Shown one piece after another: positions 1-7,319 of a stretch of DNA of 32,854 bases. Where the stretch lies: NCBI GenBank assembly GCA_910586215.1, contig CAJUGH010000037.1:1-32854 (forward strand), in the 5' to 3' direction. Made by a program: the position numbers and the translations under genes. How positions within the stretch are numbered: the stretch's first letter is position 1; each line of letters begins with the position of its first letter. The notes beneath the pieces are model-generated. The model did no database searches. It was not told the origin of the DNA and worked only from the letters and a program-made list of their open reading frames with translations. This stretch comes from an uncultured Acetatifactor sp. Its GTDB lineage: Bacteria; Bacillota; Clostridia; Lachnospirales; Lachnospiraceae.

Positions 1-231
1 TTCAAGACTGTCTTCCGCATCCACCCACATCTGCATACTTCCCTCAAGATACAGTTTTGCATATTCAAGTGGCTCATCTATTGCCAGAGCATTTAAGGCA
101 CATTCAGAGCAGGGAGTGGTTTTCAATCCTTTTTCTGCTTTATTGCAGTCTATCCGCAAGAAATAACCTGCATAGGTGTATACGTCAATACTGTTATGGT
201 GGATATTGTATGTTGCGTAAATCACATTCAT
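1..231 (-). CDS. DUF6061-like small protein, partial at left edge
   Basis: On the minus strand an ATG at 231 opens a frame of 77 codons that reaches base 1 without a stop, so the C-terminus lies outside the window. The start MNVIYATYNIHHNSIDVYTY, followed by a short acidic segment with 'IDEPLEYAKLYLEG', resembles the small DUF6061 proteins common on mobile elements of Clostridia; this is from memory of the family, not a search. An AGAGGACAG ribosome binding site lies about 8 bases upstream. The gene sits in AT-rich DNA unlike the GC-richer core genes that follow, which suggests the edge of an integrated element. Function is unknown. Confidence 0.6.
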   Translation of the reverse strand, partial: MNVIYATYNIHHNSIDVYTYAGYFLRIDCNKAEKGLKTTPCSECALNALAIDEPLEYAKLYLEGSMQMWVDAEDSLE

Positions 232-734
232 ATTATCTGTCCTCTTTTCATTGATTTTTTGAAAGCATTTCAATCAGTTTACCAATTCCCGTATATTTTG
301 TGTTATAATGTTTTATGTGATTTTGTTTCCCTCATTTTTTCCCTTATCAAGGTTTGTAATGCCCTGTGGGAAGACATAACACAAGGGAAAAGATAAGGGA
401 AAGTTCACCTGCGATAAACTTAGTGTTTTCAAGGGTTAGCGGAAAATTTAATAACAAAATATAACAGCTAATACTTCCCTTAAAAATCATCAAATCATAA
501 TCGGGATTTTGGGGGATTGTAACTATATGATTCATTTACAAGATAAGAATTACCCTCCTACCATTATGGAGATAGGCGAATATGTTTTTCGTCTGATCAA
601 GATTCGCAGTCATTGTTGAGGTCTGGTTTGCAGAACTGATGGGGAGTGCAAATCCTGCAATTATATATAAGAATGCATGATATCCCGGAATTTGCGCAGT
701 GGGAACACTTTCCTGAGGAGATATAAAATATGTA
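232..734. other. AT-rich gene-poor stretch, probable mobile-element margin
   Basis: This stretch is clearly richer in A and T than the rest of the window. Apart from the 30-codon ORF at 527-619, no convincing gene was found on either strand. It separates the DUF6061-like fragment from the nrdD promoter and most likely holds the decayed end of a mobile element. No terminal inverted repeat or integrase was recognised, so the boundary cannot be placed. Confidence 0.4.
527..619 (+). pseudogene. 30-residue ORF, possible truncated DUF3788-like remnant
   Basis: An ATG at 527 opens 30 codons ending in TGA at 617-619. The segment MIHLQDKNYPPTIMEIGEYV recalls the N-terminus of small DUF3788-type proteins, but the sequence then runs into an unrelated tail and stops. 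A G-rich run (GGGGGA) lies about 12 bases upstream, which is too far for a good ribosome binding site. The most likely reading is a truncated gene remnant in the mobile-element margin. It could also be chance; the family link is from memory only. Confidence 0.25.
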
Positions 735-763
735 TTGCATTTTGCTGTGTCCGTGTTTATAAT
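735..763 (+). promoter_or_regulatory. sigma-A promoter of nrdD-nrdG
   Basis: TTGCAT (735-740) and TATAAT (758-763) are separated by exactly 17 bases. The nrdD start is about 315 bases downstream, so the transcript has a long leader. Two NrdR-like boxes lie directly after the -10 element, which supports assignment to the ribonucleotide reductase genes. Confidence 0.7.
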
Positions 764-765
764 AG

Positions 766-813
766 ACACAAGATGTAGATACGAGAAGTGCTTTGTGATA
801 CAAGATATAGGGA
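766..813 (+). promoter_or_regulatory. paired NrdR boxes
   Basis: Two 16-base sites, ACACAAGATGTAGATA (766-781) and ATACAAGATATAGGGA (798-813), share ACAAGATRTAG and fit the core of the NrdR box consensus acaCwAtATaTwGwgt. Their starts are 32 bases apart, about three helical turns, as is usual for NrdR box pairs. They sit just after the -10 element at 758-763, where a bound repressor would block transcription. NrdR is the ATP/dATP-sensing repressor of ribonucleotide reductase genes; its gene is not in this window. Confidence 0.7.
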
Positions 814-819
814 GTCGTA

Positions 820-1070
820 TCGAGTTGGGATCTGTCAGGGCAGGATCCTGCATGGGATGCGGCTCCTTTGTTCTGGGTATGGCCGGGACTGGCAACGGAC
901 AAAAGCGAATACCCCGCTGCAAAGCAAAGCACATGAAAGTGGGAGGGTATCTGATCCCCGCGGCATTCGTCAGATGCGCAAGCCAACCGTGGTTGGCTTG
1001 AAGCAGCGGCACAAAGTCAACCTTGTTGACTTGGCACATTGCTCGCGGGAATAAAATGAGGATTGGAGAG
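820..1070 (+). other. hairpin-rich leader upstream of nrdD
   Basis: About 250 bases between the NrdR boxes and nrdD contain no convincing ORF but several inverted repeats. AGCCAACC-GT-GGTTGGCT lies at about 981-998 and AAGTCAAC-CTT-GTTGACTT at about 1013-1031. A longer-range match pairs CCGCTGC (about 914) with GCAGCGG (about 1002). There is no T-run after the hairpins, so they are not standard terminators. The stretch could be a regulatory leader or an intergenic repeat. Confidence 0.5.
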
Positions 1071-1078
1071 ATGTGGGT

Positions 1079-3205
1079 ATGAAGATTCAGAAGAGAGATG
1101 GAAGGGTAGTTCCCTATGAGGAGGAGAAGATCCTGGCGGCAATCCGCAAAGCCAACAATGAGGTAGAAGAGAAGGACCGGGCGGATGAGGGCCTGATGAC
1201 GGAGATCCTGGATGCAGTGGAACACGAGGGCCGGCAGCTTCAGACGGTGGAGCATGTCCAGGATGTGATCGAGCAGCATCTGGTGGAACACAACAAATAT
1301 GTGCTGTCCAAGAAATATATGGTGTACCGTTACCAGAGGAGCCTGCTCCGAAAGTCCAATACCACGGACGAATCCATCCTGAAGCTGATCCGGAATGAGA
1401 ACAAGGAACTGGCAGAGGAGAATTCCAACAAGAATACCCGCCTGGCCTCTACCCAGCGGGACTATATTGCCGGGGAGGTATCCCGGGATGTGACCAGGCG
1501 CATGCTGCTGCCGGAGCATATATCTATGGCCCATGACAACGGGGTGATCCATTTCCATGATGCAGATTATTTCATACAACCCATTTTCAACTGCTGTCTC
1601 ATCAATATCCAGGATATGCTGGATAATGGCACATCCATCAACGGTAAGATGATCGAGACGCCCAGGAGTTTCCAGGTGGCATGCACTGTGACCACACAGA
1701 TCATTGCGGCAGTAGCCAGCAACCAGTACGGCGGCCAGTCGGTGAATATCCGACATCTGGGGAAATACCTGCGAAGGAGCAGGGAGAAGTTCGCCTCCCA
1801 GCTGGAGGAGGAGTTCGGGGACAGCCTGGATGCAGCGTCCAAGGAAAGAATAGTGGAACTGCGTCTCCAGGATGAACTGCGCAGCGGTGTCCAGACCATC
1901 CAGTACCAGATTAATACCTTGATGACCACCAACGGACAGTCTCCTTTTGTGACCCTGTTCCTGCATATTGTGGATTCGGATCCCTATGTGGAGGAGACGG
2001 TACAGATCATCCAGGAGATCCTGCGGCAGCGGCTCCAGGGCACCAAGAACGAGAAAGGTGTGTATGTGACCCCGGCCTTCCCCAAGCTGGTGTATGTGCT
2101 GGATGAGAATAACTGCCTGAAGGGCGGGAAGTATGACTACGTGACCAGGCTGGCGGCCCAGTGCTCTGCCAAGAGGATGTATCCGGATTATATCTCTGCC
2201 AAGAAGATGCGGGAGAATTATGAAGGCAATGTATTTTCCTGTATGGGCTGCCGTTCCTTCCTCTCCCCCTGGAAGGATGAACAGGGGAATTACAAGTGGG
2301 AGGGTCGTTTCAACCAGGGGGTGGTGAGCCTGAACCTGCCCCAGATCGGTATCCTGGCAGACGGAGACGAGGAGAAATTCTGGAAGCTTCTGGACGAGCG
2401 CCTGAACCTGTGCTATGAGGCATTGATGTGCCGGCACAAGGCCCTTCTGGGGACGGTGTCCGATGTGAGTCCCATCCACTGGCAGTATGGGGCCATAGCC
2501 CGGCTGAAAAAGGGAGAGAAGATAGACAGGCTGCTGAAAGGCGGCTATTCCACCATGTCCCTGGGCTATATCGGCCTATATGAACTGACCTACCTGATGA
2601 AGGGCTGCAGTCACACGAAGGAACCGGGTAAGGAATTCGCCCTGCGGGTCATGGACCATATGCGGGATGCGGCAGCCCGCTGGAAACAGGAGACAGGAAT
2701 CGGCTTCAGCCTCTACGGGACCCCGGCAGAATCCCTCTGCTACCGGTTCGCCAGGATAGACCGGGAAAAATATGGGGATATCCCCAATGTGACAGACAAG
2801 GGATATTACACCAACTCTTACCACGTAGATGTCAGGGAACCCATAGATGCCTTCGCCAAGTTCACCTTTGAGAGCGAATTCCAGCACAAATCCCTGGGAG
2901 GTGCTATCTCCTATGTGGAGGTGCCCAGTCTCCTTCACAATGTGGAGGCCCTGGAGGAGCTGATCCGTTATATCTATGAGAACATCCAGTACGGTGAGTT
3001 CAATACCAAGTCCGATTACTGCCATGAGTGCGGCTATGACGGTGAGATCATGGTAAATGATGACAATGAGTGGGAATGCCCTCAGTGCCACAACAGGGAT
3101 CACTCCAAAATGAATGTGACCAGACGGACCTGCGGTTACCTGGGAGAGAATTTCTGGAATACAGGCAAGACAAAGGAGATCAAGGCGAGGGTACTGCACC
3201 TATGA
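1079..3205 (+). CDS. nrdD: anaerobic ribonucleoside-triphosphate reductase
   Basis: This is the class III reductase that makes dNTPs from NTPs without oxygen, using a glycyl radical. The 708-residue protein has an N-terminal ATP-cone (KIQKRDGRVVPYEEEKI), the long catalytic barrel, a C-terminal zinc site of two Cys pairs (CHEC and CPQC), and the glycyl-radical motif RRTCGYLGENFW with the radical Gly near residue 686. ATG 1079 is preferred over GTG 1073 because GGAGAG at 1065-1070 lies 8 bases before the ATG but only 2 before the GTG. The stop overlaps the nrdG start in ATGA, so the two are translationally coupled. Upstream NrdR boxes predict repression when dNTPs are plentiful. Confidence 0.97.
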   Translation: MKIQKRDGRVVPYEEEKILAAIRKANNEVEEKDRADEGLMTEILDAVEHEGRQLQTVEHVQDVIEQHLVEHNKYVLSKKYMVYRYQRSLLRKSNTTDESILKLIRNENKELAEENSNKNTRLASTQRDYIAGEVSRDVTRRMLLPEHISMAHDNGVIHFHDADYFIQPIFNCCLINIQDMLDNGTSINGKMIETPRSFQVACTVTTQIIAAVASNQYGGQSVNIRHLGKYLRRSREKFASQLEEEFGDSLDAASKERIVELRLQDELRSGVQTIQYQINTLMTTNGQSPFVTLFLHIVDSDPYVEETVQIIQEILRQRLQGTKNEKGVYVTPAFPKLVYVLDENNCLKGGKYDYVTRLAAQCSAKRMYPDYISAKKMRENYEGNVFSCMGCRSFLSPWKDEQGNYKWEGRFNQGVVSLNLPQIGILADGDEEKFWKLLDERLNLCYEALMCRHKALLGTVSDVSPIHWQYGAIARLKKGEKIDRLLKGGYSTMSLGYIGLYELTYLMKGCSHTKEPGKEFALRVMDHMRDAAARWKQETGIGFSLYGTPAESLCYRFARIDREKYGDIPNVTDKGYYTNSYHVDVREPIDAFAKFTFESEFQHKSLGGAISYVEVPSLLHNVEALEELIRYIYENIQYGEFNTKSDYCHECGYDGEIMVNDDNEWECPQCHNRDHSKMNVTRRTCGYLGENFWNTGKTKEIKARVLHL

Positions 3206-3711
3206 ATTATGCAACAATCAAGAAGACGGATGTGGCCAACGGTCCCGGCATAAGGGTATCCCTGTTTGTCAGCGGCTGTACCCATGGCTGCAAGGGCTGT
3301 TTTAACAGGGAGGCCTGGGACTTTCAGTATGGCCAGGCCTACACTAAGGAGACTCAGGAAGAGATCCTGCAGGCACTGGCCCCGGCGTACATCCGGGGGC
3401 TAAGTGTCCTGGGCGGGGAACCCATGGAGCCGGCGAACCGGGGTACGGTGCTTCATCTGCTGCAGGAAGTGCGCAGGCGGTATCCGGGGAAGGATATCTG
3501 GTGCTACACAGGGTATGAGTATGAGAAGGACCTGCTAGGCAGGGAAGAGGTGGTCACAGAACTTCTGGGGCTTATCGATGTGCTGGTGGACGGGGAATTC
3601 GTGGAGGAGAAGAAGAATCTGCGGCTGGCGTTCCGGGGATCCGGGAACCAGCGGCTGATTGATGTACAGGCCTCCCTGCAGCAGGGTCAGGTGGTCTGTC
3701 TGGAGTTGTAA
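3202..3711 (+). CDS. nrdG: anaerobic ribonucleotide reductase activating protein
   Basis: This is the radical SAM activase that generates the glycyl radical on NrdD. The 169-residue protein has the NrdG-type cluster motif C-x3-C-x2-C (Cys26, Cys30, Cys33 in GCTHGCKGCFN), the early NGPGIRVSLF segment and the LSVLGGEPM segment that helps bind SAM. Its length is normal for the family. ATG 3202 overlaps the nrdD stop codon by four bases, so the genes form an operon and the proteins are probably made in step. No clear terminator follows, and glyA starts 127 bases later on the same strand. Confidence 0.97.
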   Translation: MNYATIKKTDVANGPGIRVSLFVSGCTHGCKGCFNREAWDFQYGQAYTKETQEEILQALAPAYIRGLSVLGGEPMEPANRGTVLHLLQEVRRRYPGKDIWCYTGYEYEKDLLGREEVVTELLGLIDVLVDGEFVEEKKNLRLAFRGSGNQRLIDVQASLQQGQVVCLEL

Positions 3712-3838
3712 AGAGAAAACGGCAATGCCATGAAAATGAGTACACCAGAAAAAAGAATTGCGTTCCCGGCGGATTCATGACATAATAGGCTGGATGAGAG
3801 ATTCCCCCAGGGGAGACCAGGATAGGAGGAGCAGGAGC

Positions 3839-5077
3839 ATGTATGCATTTGACGAAGTGAAAAAAGTAGATCCGGAGGTGGCCCAGGCCATTGCCGATGA
3901 ACAGGAGAGACAGAACAGCCACATAGAACTGATCGCCTCCGAGAACTGGGTGAGCAAGGCAGTCATGGCGGCCATGGGCAGCCCGCTTACCAACAAATAT
4001 GCGGAAGGCTATCCGGGTAAGCGGTACTATGGCGGCTGCCAGTGTGTGGATGTGGTGGAGAACCTGGCTATAGACCGGGCCAAGGAACTGTTTGGCTGTG
4101 AGTATGCCAATGTGCAGCCTCATTCCGGTGCCCAGGCCAATATGGCGGTACAGTTTGCAGTCTGCAAGCCCGGGGATACCATCATGGGTATGAACCTGGA
4201 CCATGGCGGACACTTGACCCATGGCAGCCCGGTGAACATGTCCGGGAAATATTTCCACATTGTACCTTATGGTGTCAACGATGAGGGATTCATCGATTAT
4301 GACAGGCTCCGGGAGATTGCCCTGGAATCCAGGCCCAAGATGATCATTGCCGGGGCCTCTGCCTATGCCAGGACCATTGATTTTGCAAGATTCCGTGAGG
4401 TGGCAGACGAGGTGGGCGCTGTTCTCATGGTGGATATGGCCCATATTGCAGGACTTGTGGCCGCAGGGCTTCATCCCAACCCCATTCCCTATGCCCATGT
4501 GACCACCACCACCACCCACAAGACCCTGCGCGGACCCAGGGGCGGCATGATCCTCTCCAGCAATGCAGTCAATGAAAAATATAACTTTAACAAGGCTATT
4601 TTCCCCGGCATCCAGGGAGGCCCCTTGATGCATGTGATTGCGGCCAAGGCTGTGTGCTTTAAGGAGGCCCTGGGCGAGGAATTCAAGGCATACCAGAAGC
4701 AGATCGTTGACAATGCCCAGGCCCTGTGCAAGGGACTGATGGAGAGGGGGATCCGGATTGTGTCGGGAGGTACGGACAATCATCTGATGCTGGTAGACCT
4801 GACAAACTTCGGACTCACCGGCAAGGCGGTGGAGAAACTGCTGGACCAGGCCCATATCACCTGTAATAAGAACACCATCCCCAATGATCCCCAGTCCCCG
4901 TTTGTGACCAGTGGCATCCGCCTGGGTACCCCTGCGGTGACCTCCCGGGGCATGAAGGTGGAGGATATGGACAGGATCGCAGAAGCCATCGCCCTGGTGG
5001 TGAAGGGCGGGGAGGAACAGGTGCCTGCGGCCCGGGCCATTGTGCAGACCTTGACAGACAAGTATCCCCTGGACTAA
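3839..5077 (+). CDS. glyA: serine hydroxymethyltransferase
   Basis: This PLP enzyme interconverts serine plus tetrahydrofolate with glycine plus 5,10-methylene-tetrahydrofolate, the one-carbon donor for ThyA, which is also in this window. The 412-residue protein shows IELIASENWVSKAV, NKYAEGYPGKRYYGG, the PLP-lysine motif TTTTTHKTLRGPRGG and GIRLGTPAVTSRG. ATG 3839 is chosen because GGAGGAGCAGGAG directly precedes it and the protein then starts like other GlyA proteins; the longer frame from 3758 lacks family support. It follows nrdG in the same direction with no clear terminator between, and a terminator lies downstream at 5270-5305. A weak promoter-like TTGCGT-17-CATAAT precedes it. Confidence 0.97.
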   Translation: MYAFDEVKKVDPEVAQAIADEQERQNSHIELIASENWVSKAVMAAMGSPLTNKYAEGYPGKRYYGGCQCVDVVENLAIDRAKELFGCEYANVQPHSGAQANMAVQFAVCKPGDTIMGMNLDHGGHLTHGSPVNMSGKYFHIVPYGVNDEGFIDYDRLREIALESRPKMIIAGASAYARTIDFARFREVADEVGAVLMVDMAHIAGLVAAGLHPNPIPYAHVTTTTTHKTLRGPRGGMILSSNAVNEKYNFNKAIFPGIQGGPLMHVIAAKAVCFKEALGEEFKAYQKQIVDNAQALCKGLMERGIRIVSGGTDNHLMLVDLTNFGLTGKAVEKLLDQAHITCNKNTIPNDPQSPFVTSGIRLGTPAVTSRGMKVEDMDRIAEAIALVVKGGEEQVPAARAIVQTLTDKYPLD

Positions 5078-5455
5078 AGGAACCCCAGCTACTGTTCACG
5101 GGCAATGTCAGTTCGTTGTTACTGTTCACACAGGTGCCACCGCGAGGTATTTTCATGCGCTTTTTGCGTGACAAATCCGAGACTGTCTCGCGCCAAAACG
5201 CCCGCATTTGGCGTTTTGTGTGCATATGTTGCTGTGAACGGAGTGAACAGTAACAGTTCGTTCCGTATTAGGTTAGATTCTGTCTTAAGGGTCTAACCTT
5301 TTTTTCGCGAAAAGTTCAGCCAGTGCCCATTCGCAAAGGCGCTTTCAGCGCTTTCCCGCTGCTTGCGCAGTTAACTTTGCTCATTTACAGTTCAACTGTG
5401 TTGAGGTTGCGCTCCCTCAGTGGAAAGCAATGGGTGAACTTTTCTAAAAAAGGTC
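5078..5455. other. hairpin-rich intergenic stretch after glyA
   Basis: No gene is supported here. A 12-base inverted repeat pairs GTTACTGTTCAC (5118-5129) with GTGAACAGTAAC (5243-5254), and TACTGTTCAC also occurs directly at 5090-5099. Between the arms lie CAAAACGCC-N7-GGCGTTTTG (5194-5218) and the palindrome CGAGACTGTCTCG (about 5178-5190). After the terminator come further short hairpins, such as GGCGC/GCGCT near 5338-5350 and CTGC-TTGC-GCAG near 5359-5370. The look is that of an intergenic repeat rather than coding DNA. Confidence 0.5.
5270..5305 (+). terminator. intrinsic terminator downstream of glyA
   Basis: AGGTTAGA (5270-5277) pairs with TCTAACCT (5292-5299), giving an 8-bp stem with a 14-base loop, followed by a run of seven T. 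The promoter of the next operon lies downstream at 5456, so this ends the glyA transcript and is not an attenuator of the ACT/hom operon. Confidence 0.8.
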
Positions 5456-5484
5456 TTGTGCTTCCCACGGACATGTGTTAGAAT
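5456..5484 (+). promoter_or_regulatory. promoter of the ACT protein-hom-apgM-lysC operon
   Basis: TTGTGC (5456-5461) and TAGAAT (5479-5484) are separated by 17 bases and lie about 75 bases before the first gene of the aspartate-family operon. No T-box or riboswitch was recognised in the short leader. Confidence 0.55.
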
Positions 5485-5559
5485 ATCTCTCGTTGGCAGA
5501 CAAGTGTCCGTGCTGCAAGAACGGACAGAGGATTTGGTCTGTCGGGGAGAGAATCGCAT

Positions 5560-6012
5560 ATGGAAGAGGAAGCCAGATATTATGTGGTAAAGCAGAAGGC
5601 AGTGCCAGAGGTGCTGCTGAAGGTGGTCGAGGCAAAAAGGCTTTTGGATGCAGAGAAGGTTCTGACGGTCCAGGAAGCGGCTGATGCTGTCGGTATCAGC
5701 CGCAGTTCTTTTTACAAGTACAAGGACGATGTTTTTCCGTTTCATGACAATTCCCAGGGGAAGACACTGACCCTGTCCTTCCAGATGGACGATGAACCGG
5801 GTCTGCTGTCGGATGTGCTGAAGATTGTGGCCCAGTACCGTGCCAACATCCTGACCATCCACCAGAGCATTCCCATAGACGGGGTGGCATCCTTAAGCCT
5901 CAGCATCCAGGTGCTTCAAGACACGGGAGATATGTCCAGGATGCTGGGGCAGATGGAAGAACAAAAAGGGGTCCGTCATGTGAAAGTGATGGCGAAACAG
6001 GACATCGGATGA
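5560..6012 (+). CDS. ACT domain-containing protein (UPF0735/PheB family)
   Basis: The 150-residue protein has an N-terminal helix-turn-helix-like part (about residues 35-60, with VQEAADAVGISRSSFYKYKD) and a C-terminal ACT domain (about 70-147, starting TLTLSFQMDDEPGLLSDVL). This arrangement is that of the UPF0735/PheB family, often found beside homoserine dehydrogenase in Firmicutes. ACT domains usually bind amino acids, so it may sense an aspartate-family product and act on DNA or on neighbouring enzymes; this is inference. ATG 5560 is preceded by GGGGAGAG at 8-base spacing. It leads an apparent operon with hom, apgM and lysC, with a 44-base gap to hom. Confidence 0.9.
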   Translation: MEEEARYYVVKQKAVPEVLLKVVEAKRLLDAEKVLTVQEAADAVGISRSSFYKYKDDVFPFHDNSQGKTLTLSFQMDDEPGLLSDVLKIVAQYRANILTIHQSIPIDGVASLSLSIQVLQDTGDMSRMLGQMEEQKGVRHVKVMAKQDIG

Positions 6013-6056
6013 TTTTGGGTTGATTGTTTGTGCGGAAGCGCACAGGAGGTGTAAGT

Positions 6057-7274
6057 TTGATAAAAGTAGCAGTACTTGGATATGGCACCGTGGGAAGCGG
6101 TGTGGTGGAAGTGTTGGAGAAGAATTGCAAGCAGGTGGCCGAAAAGGCCGGGGAGGAACTGCAGGTGGGCTATATCCTGGATCTGAGGGATTTCCCCGGG
6201 GATCCTTATGCCCATAAGGTGGTCCATGATTTCCAGGTGATCCTGCAGGATGCCGAAGTGCGCATTGTATGTGAGGTGATGGGAGGGGTGGGGGCCGCTT
6301 ACCAGTTTACCAGGCAGGCCCTGGAGGCTGGCAAGAGTGTGTGTACCTCCAACAAGGAACTGGTGGCAAAGTACGGTGCAGAGCTTCTGGAGATTGCAAG
6401 GGAGCATGGGTGCAGCTACTTGTTTGAGGCCAGTGTGGGGGGCGGTATCCCTTTGATCCGTCCCATTTGCAATGCTTTGACGGCAGAGAGGCTTCTGGCT
6501 GTCACAGGTATCTTGAACGGCACCACCAATTATATCCTCACCAAGATGGACAGGGAGGGGGCAGATTACGGAGAGGTGCTTGAGAAAGCCCAGGAACTTG
6601 GCTATGCAGAGCGCAGCCCGGAGGCAGACGTGGAGGGACATGACGCCTGCCGCAAGATTGCCATCCTCTCCTCCTTGATTACAGGGAAACATGTGGATGC
6701 AGGGCAGATCCATACAGAGGGAATCACCAGTATCACCCCTGGGGACTTTGCCTATGCCAGGGCAGCGGGATGTTCCATCAAGCTCCTGGCCAGCAGCCGC
6801 ATCCAGGAGGACGGCAGCGTGTATGCCTGTGTGGCACCCTTCCTGGTGGAGGCCTCCCATCCTCTGGCGGCAGTGAATGATGTGTTCAACGGGGTACTGG
6901 TCACGGGCAATATGGTAGGGGATGTGATGTTCTATGGACCCGGTGCAGGAAAGCTGCCCACTGCCAGCGCTGTGGTGGCAGATGTGATTGACTGTGCGAA
7001 AAGCGGTGGAGGGGCCACACCCTGCGGATGGACCAGGGAGGCAGCCAGTCTGGGGAATTTCTCCCAGGCAGAGCATGTGTTCTTCGTAAGGGCCAGGGAG
7101 GCAGACAGGGAGGCGGTACTGGCAGCCTTTCCCGTGGACAGGCTCCTGGAAGCGGAAGGCGGGGCAGAGGACTTTGGTTTCTTCACGAAGGCCATGGAAG
7201 AAGGGACGTTTGCGGACCAGTATGAAAAGCTGGGAAACAAGGTGCTGGGCAGAATAAGGTACCTGGCCGGGTAA
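6057..7274 (+). CDS. hom: homoserine dehydrogenase
   Basis: This enzyme reduces aspartate semialdehyde to homoserine, the branch point toward threonine and methionine. The 405-residue protein has the N-terminal NAD(P)-binding motif VLGYGTVGSG, CTSNKELVA, the family signature GILNGTTNYILTKM and catalytic segment EADVEGHDACRKIAIL. A C-terminal ACT-type regulatory part spans about residues 340-405. TTG 6057 is preferred over an earlier in-frame TTG at 6024 because AGGAGGTG (6043-6050) lies 6 bases before it and the Rossmann strand then begins at residue 2. It lies between the ACT protein and the ApgM-like gene, with aspartate kinase last in the cluster. Feedback inhibition by threonine is likely but not shown. 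Confidence 0.96.
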   Translation: MIKVAVLGYGTVGSGVVEVLEKNCKQVAEKAGEELQVGYILDLRDFPGDPYAHKVVHDFQVILQDAEVRIVCEVMGGVGAAYQFTRQALEAGKSVCTSNKELVAKYGAELLEIAREHGCSYLFEASVGGGIPLIRPICNALTAERLLAVTGILNGTTNYILTKMDREGADYGEVLEKAQELGYAERSPEADVEGHDACRKIAILSSLITGKHVDAGQIHTEGITSITPGDFAYARAAGCSIKLLASSRIQEDGSVYACVAPFLVEASHPLAAVNDVFNGVLVTGNMVGDVMFYGPGAGKLPTASAVVADVIDCAKSGGGATPCGWTREAASLGNFSQAEHVFFVRAREADREAVLAAFPVDRLLEAEGGAEDFGFFTKAMEEGTFADQYEKLGNKVLGRIRYLAG

Positions 7275-7275
7275 A

Positions 7276-7304
7276 ACGGATAGGCAGAAAGACGGATAGG
7301 CAGA
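7276..7304 (+). repeat. short tandem duplication before apgM
   Basis: ACGGATAGGCAGA occurs at 7276-7288 and again at 7292-7304, a 16-base period, in the short gap between hom and apgM. It looks like a recent slippage duplication that lengthens the spacer just upstream of the ribosome binding site. Confidence 0.7.
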
Positions 7305-7319
7305 TAGGAGAACGTGTGT

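Noticed and set aside
536..2479. 647-codon minus-strand ORF
   Set aside because: It lies opposite nrdD, shows no family pattern and is rich in His, Leu and Pro, as expected for an antisense shadow of a GC-rich gene.
3572..4855. 427-codon minus-strand ORF
   Set aside because: It is antisense to glyA and the end of nrdG, both of which are certain genes; no domain is recognisable.
5270..5305. Attenuator or T-box antiterminator of the hom operon
   Set aside because: No T-box sequence or specifier was found, and a promoter lies downstream of this hairpin, so it is better read as the glyA terminator.
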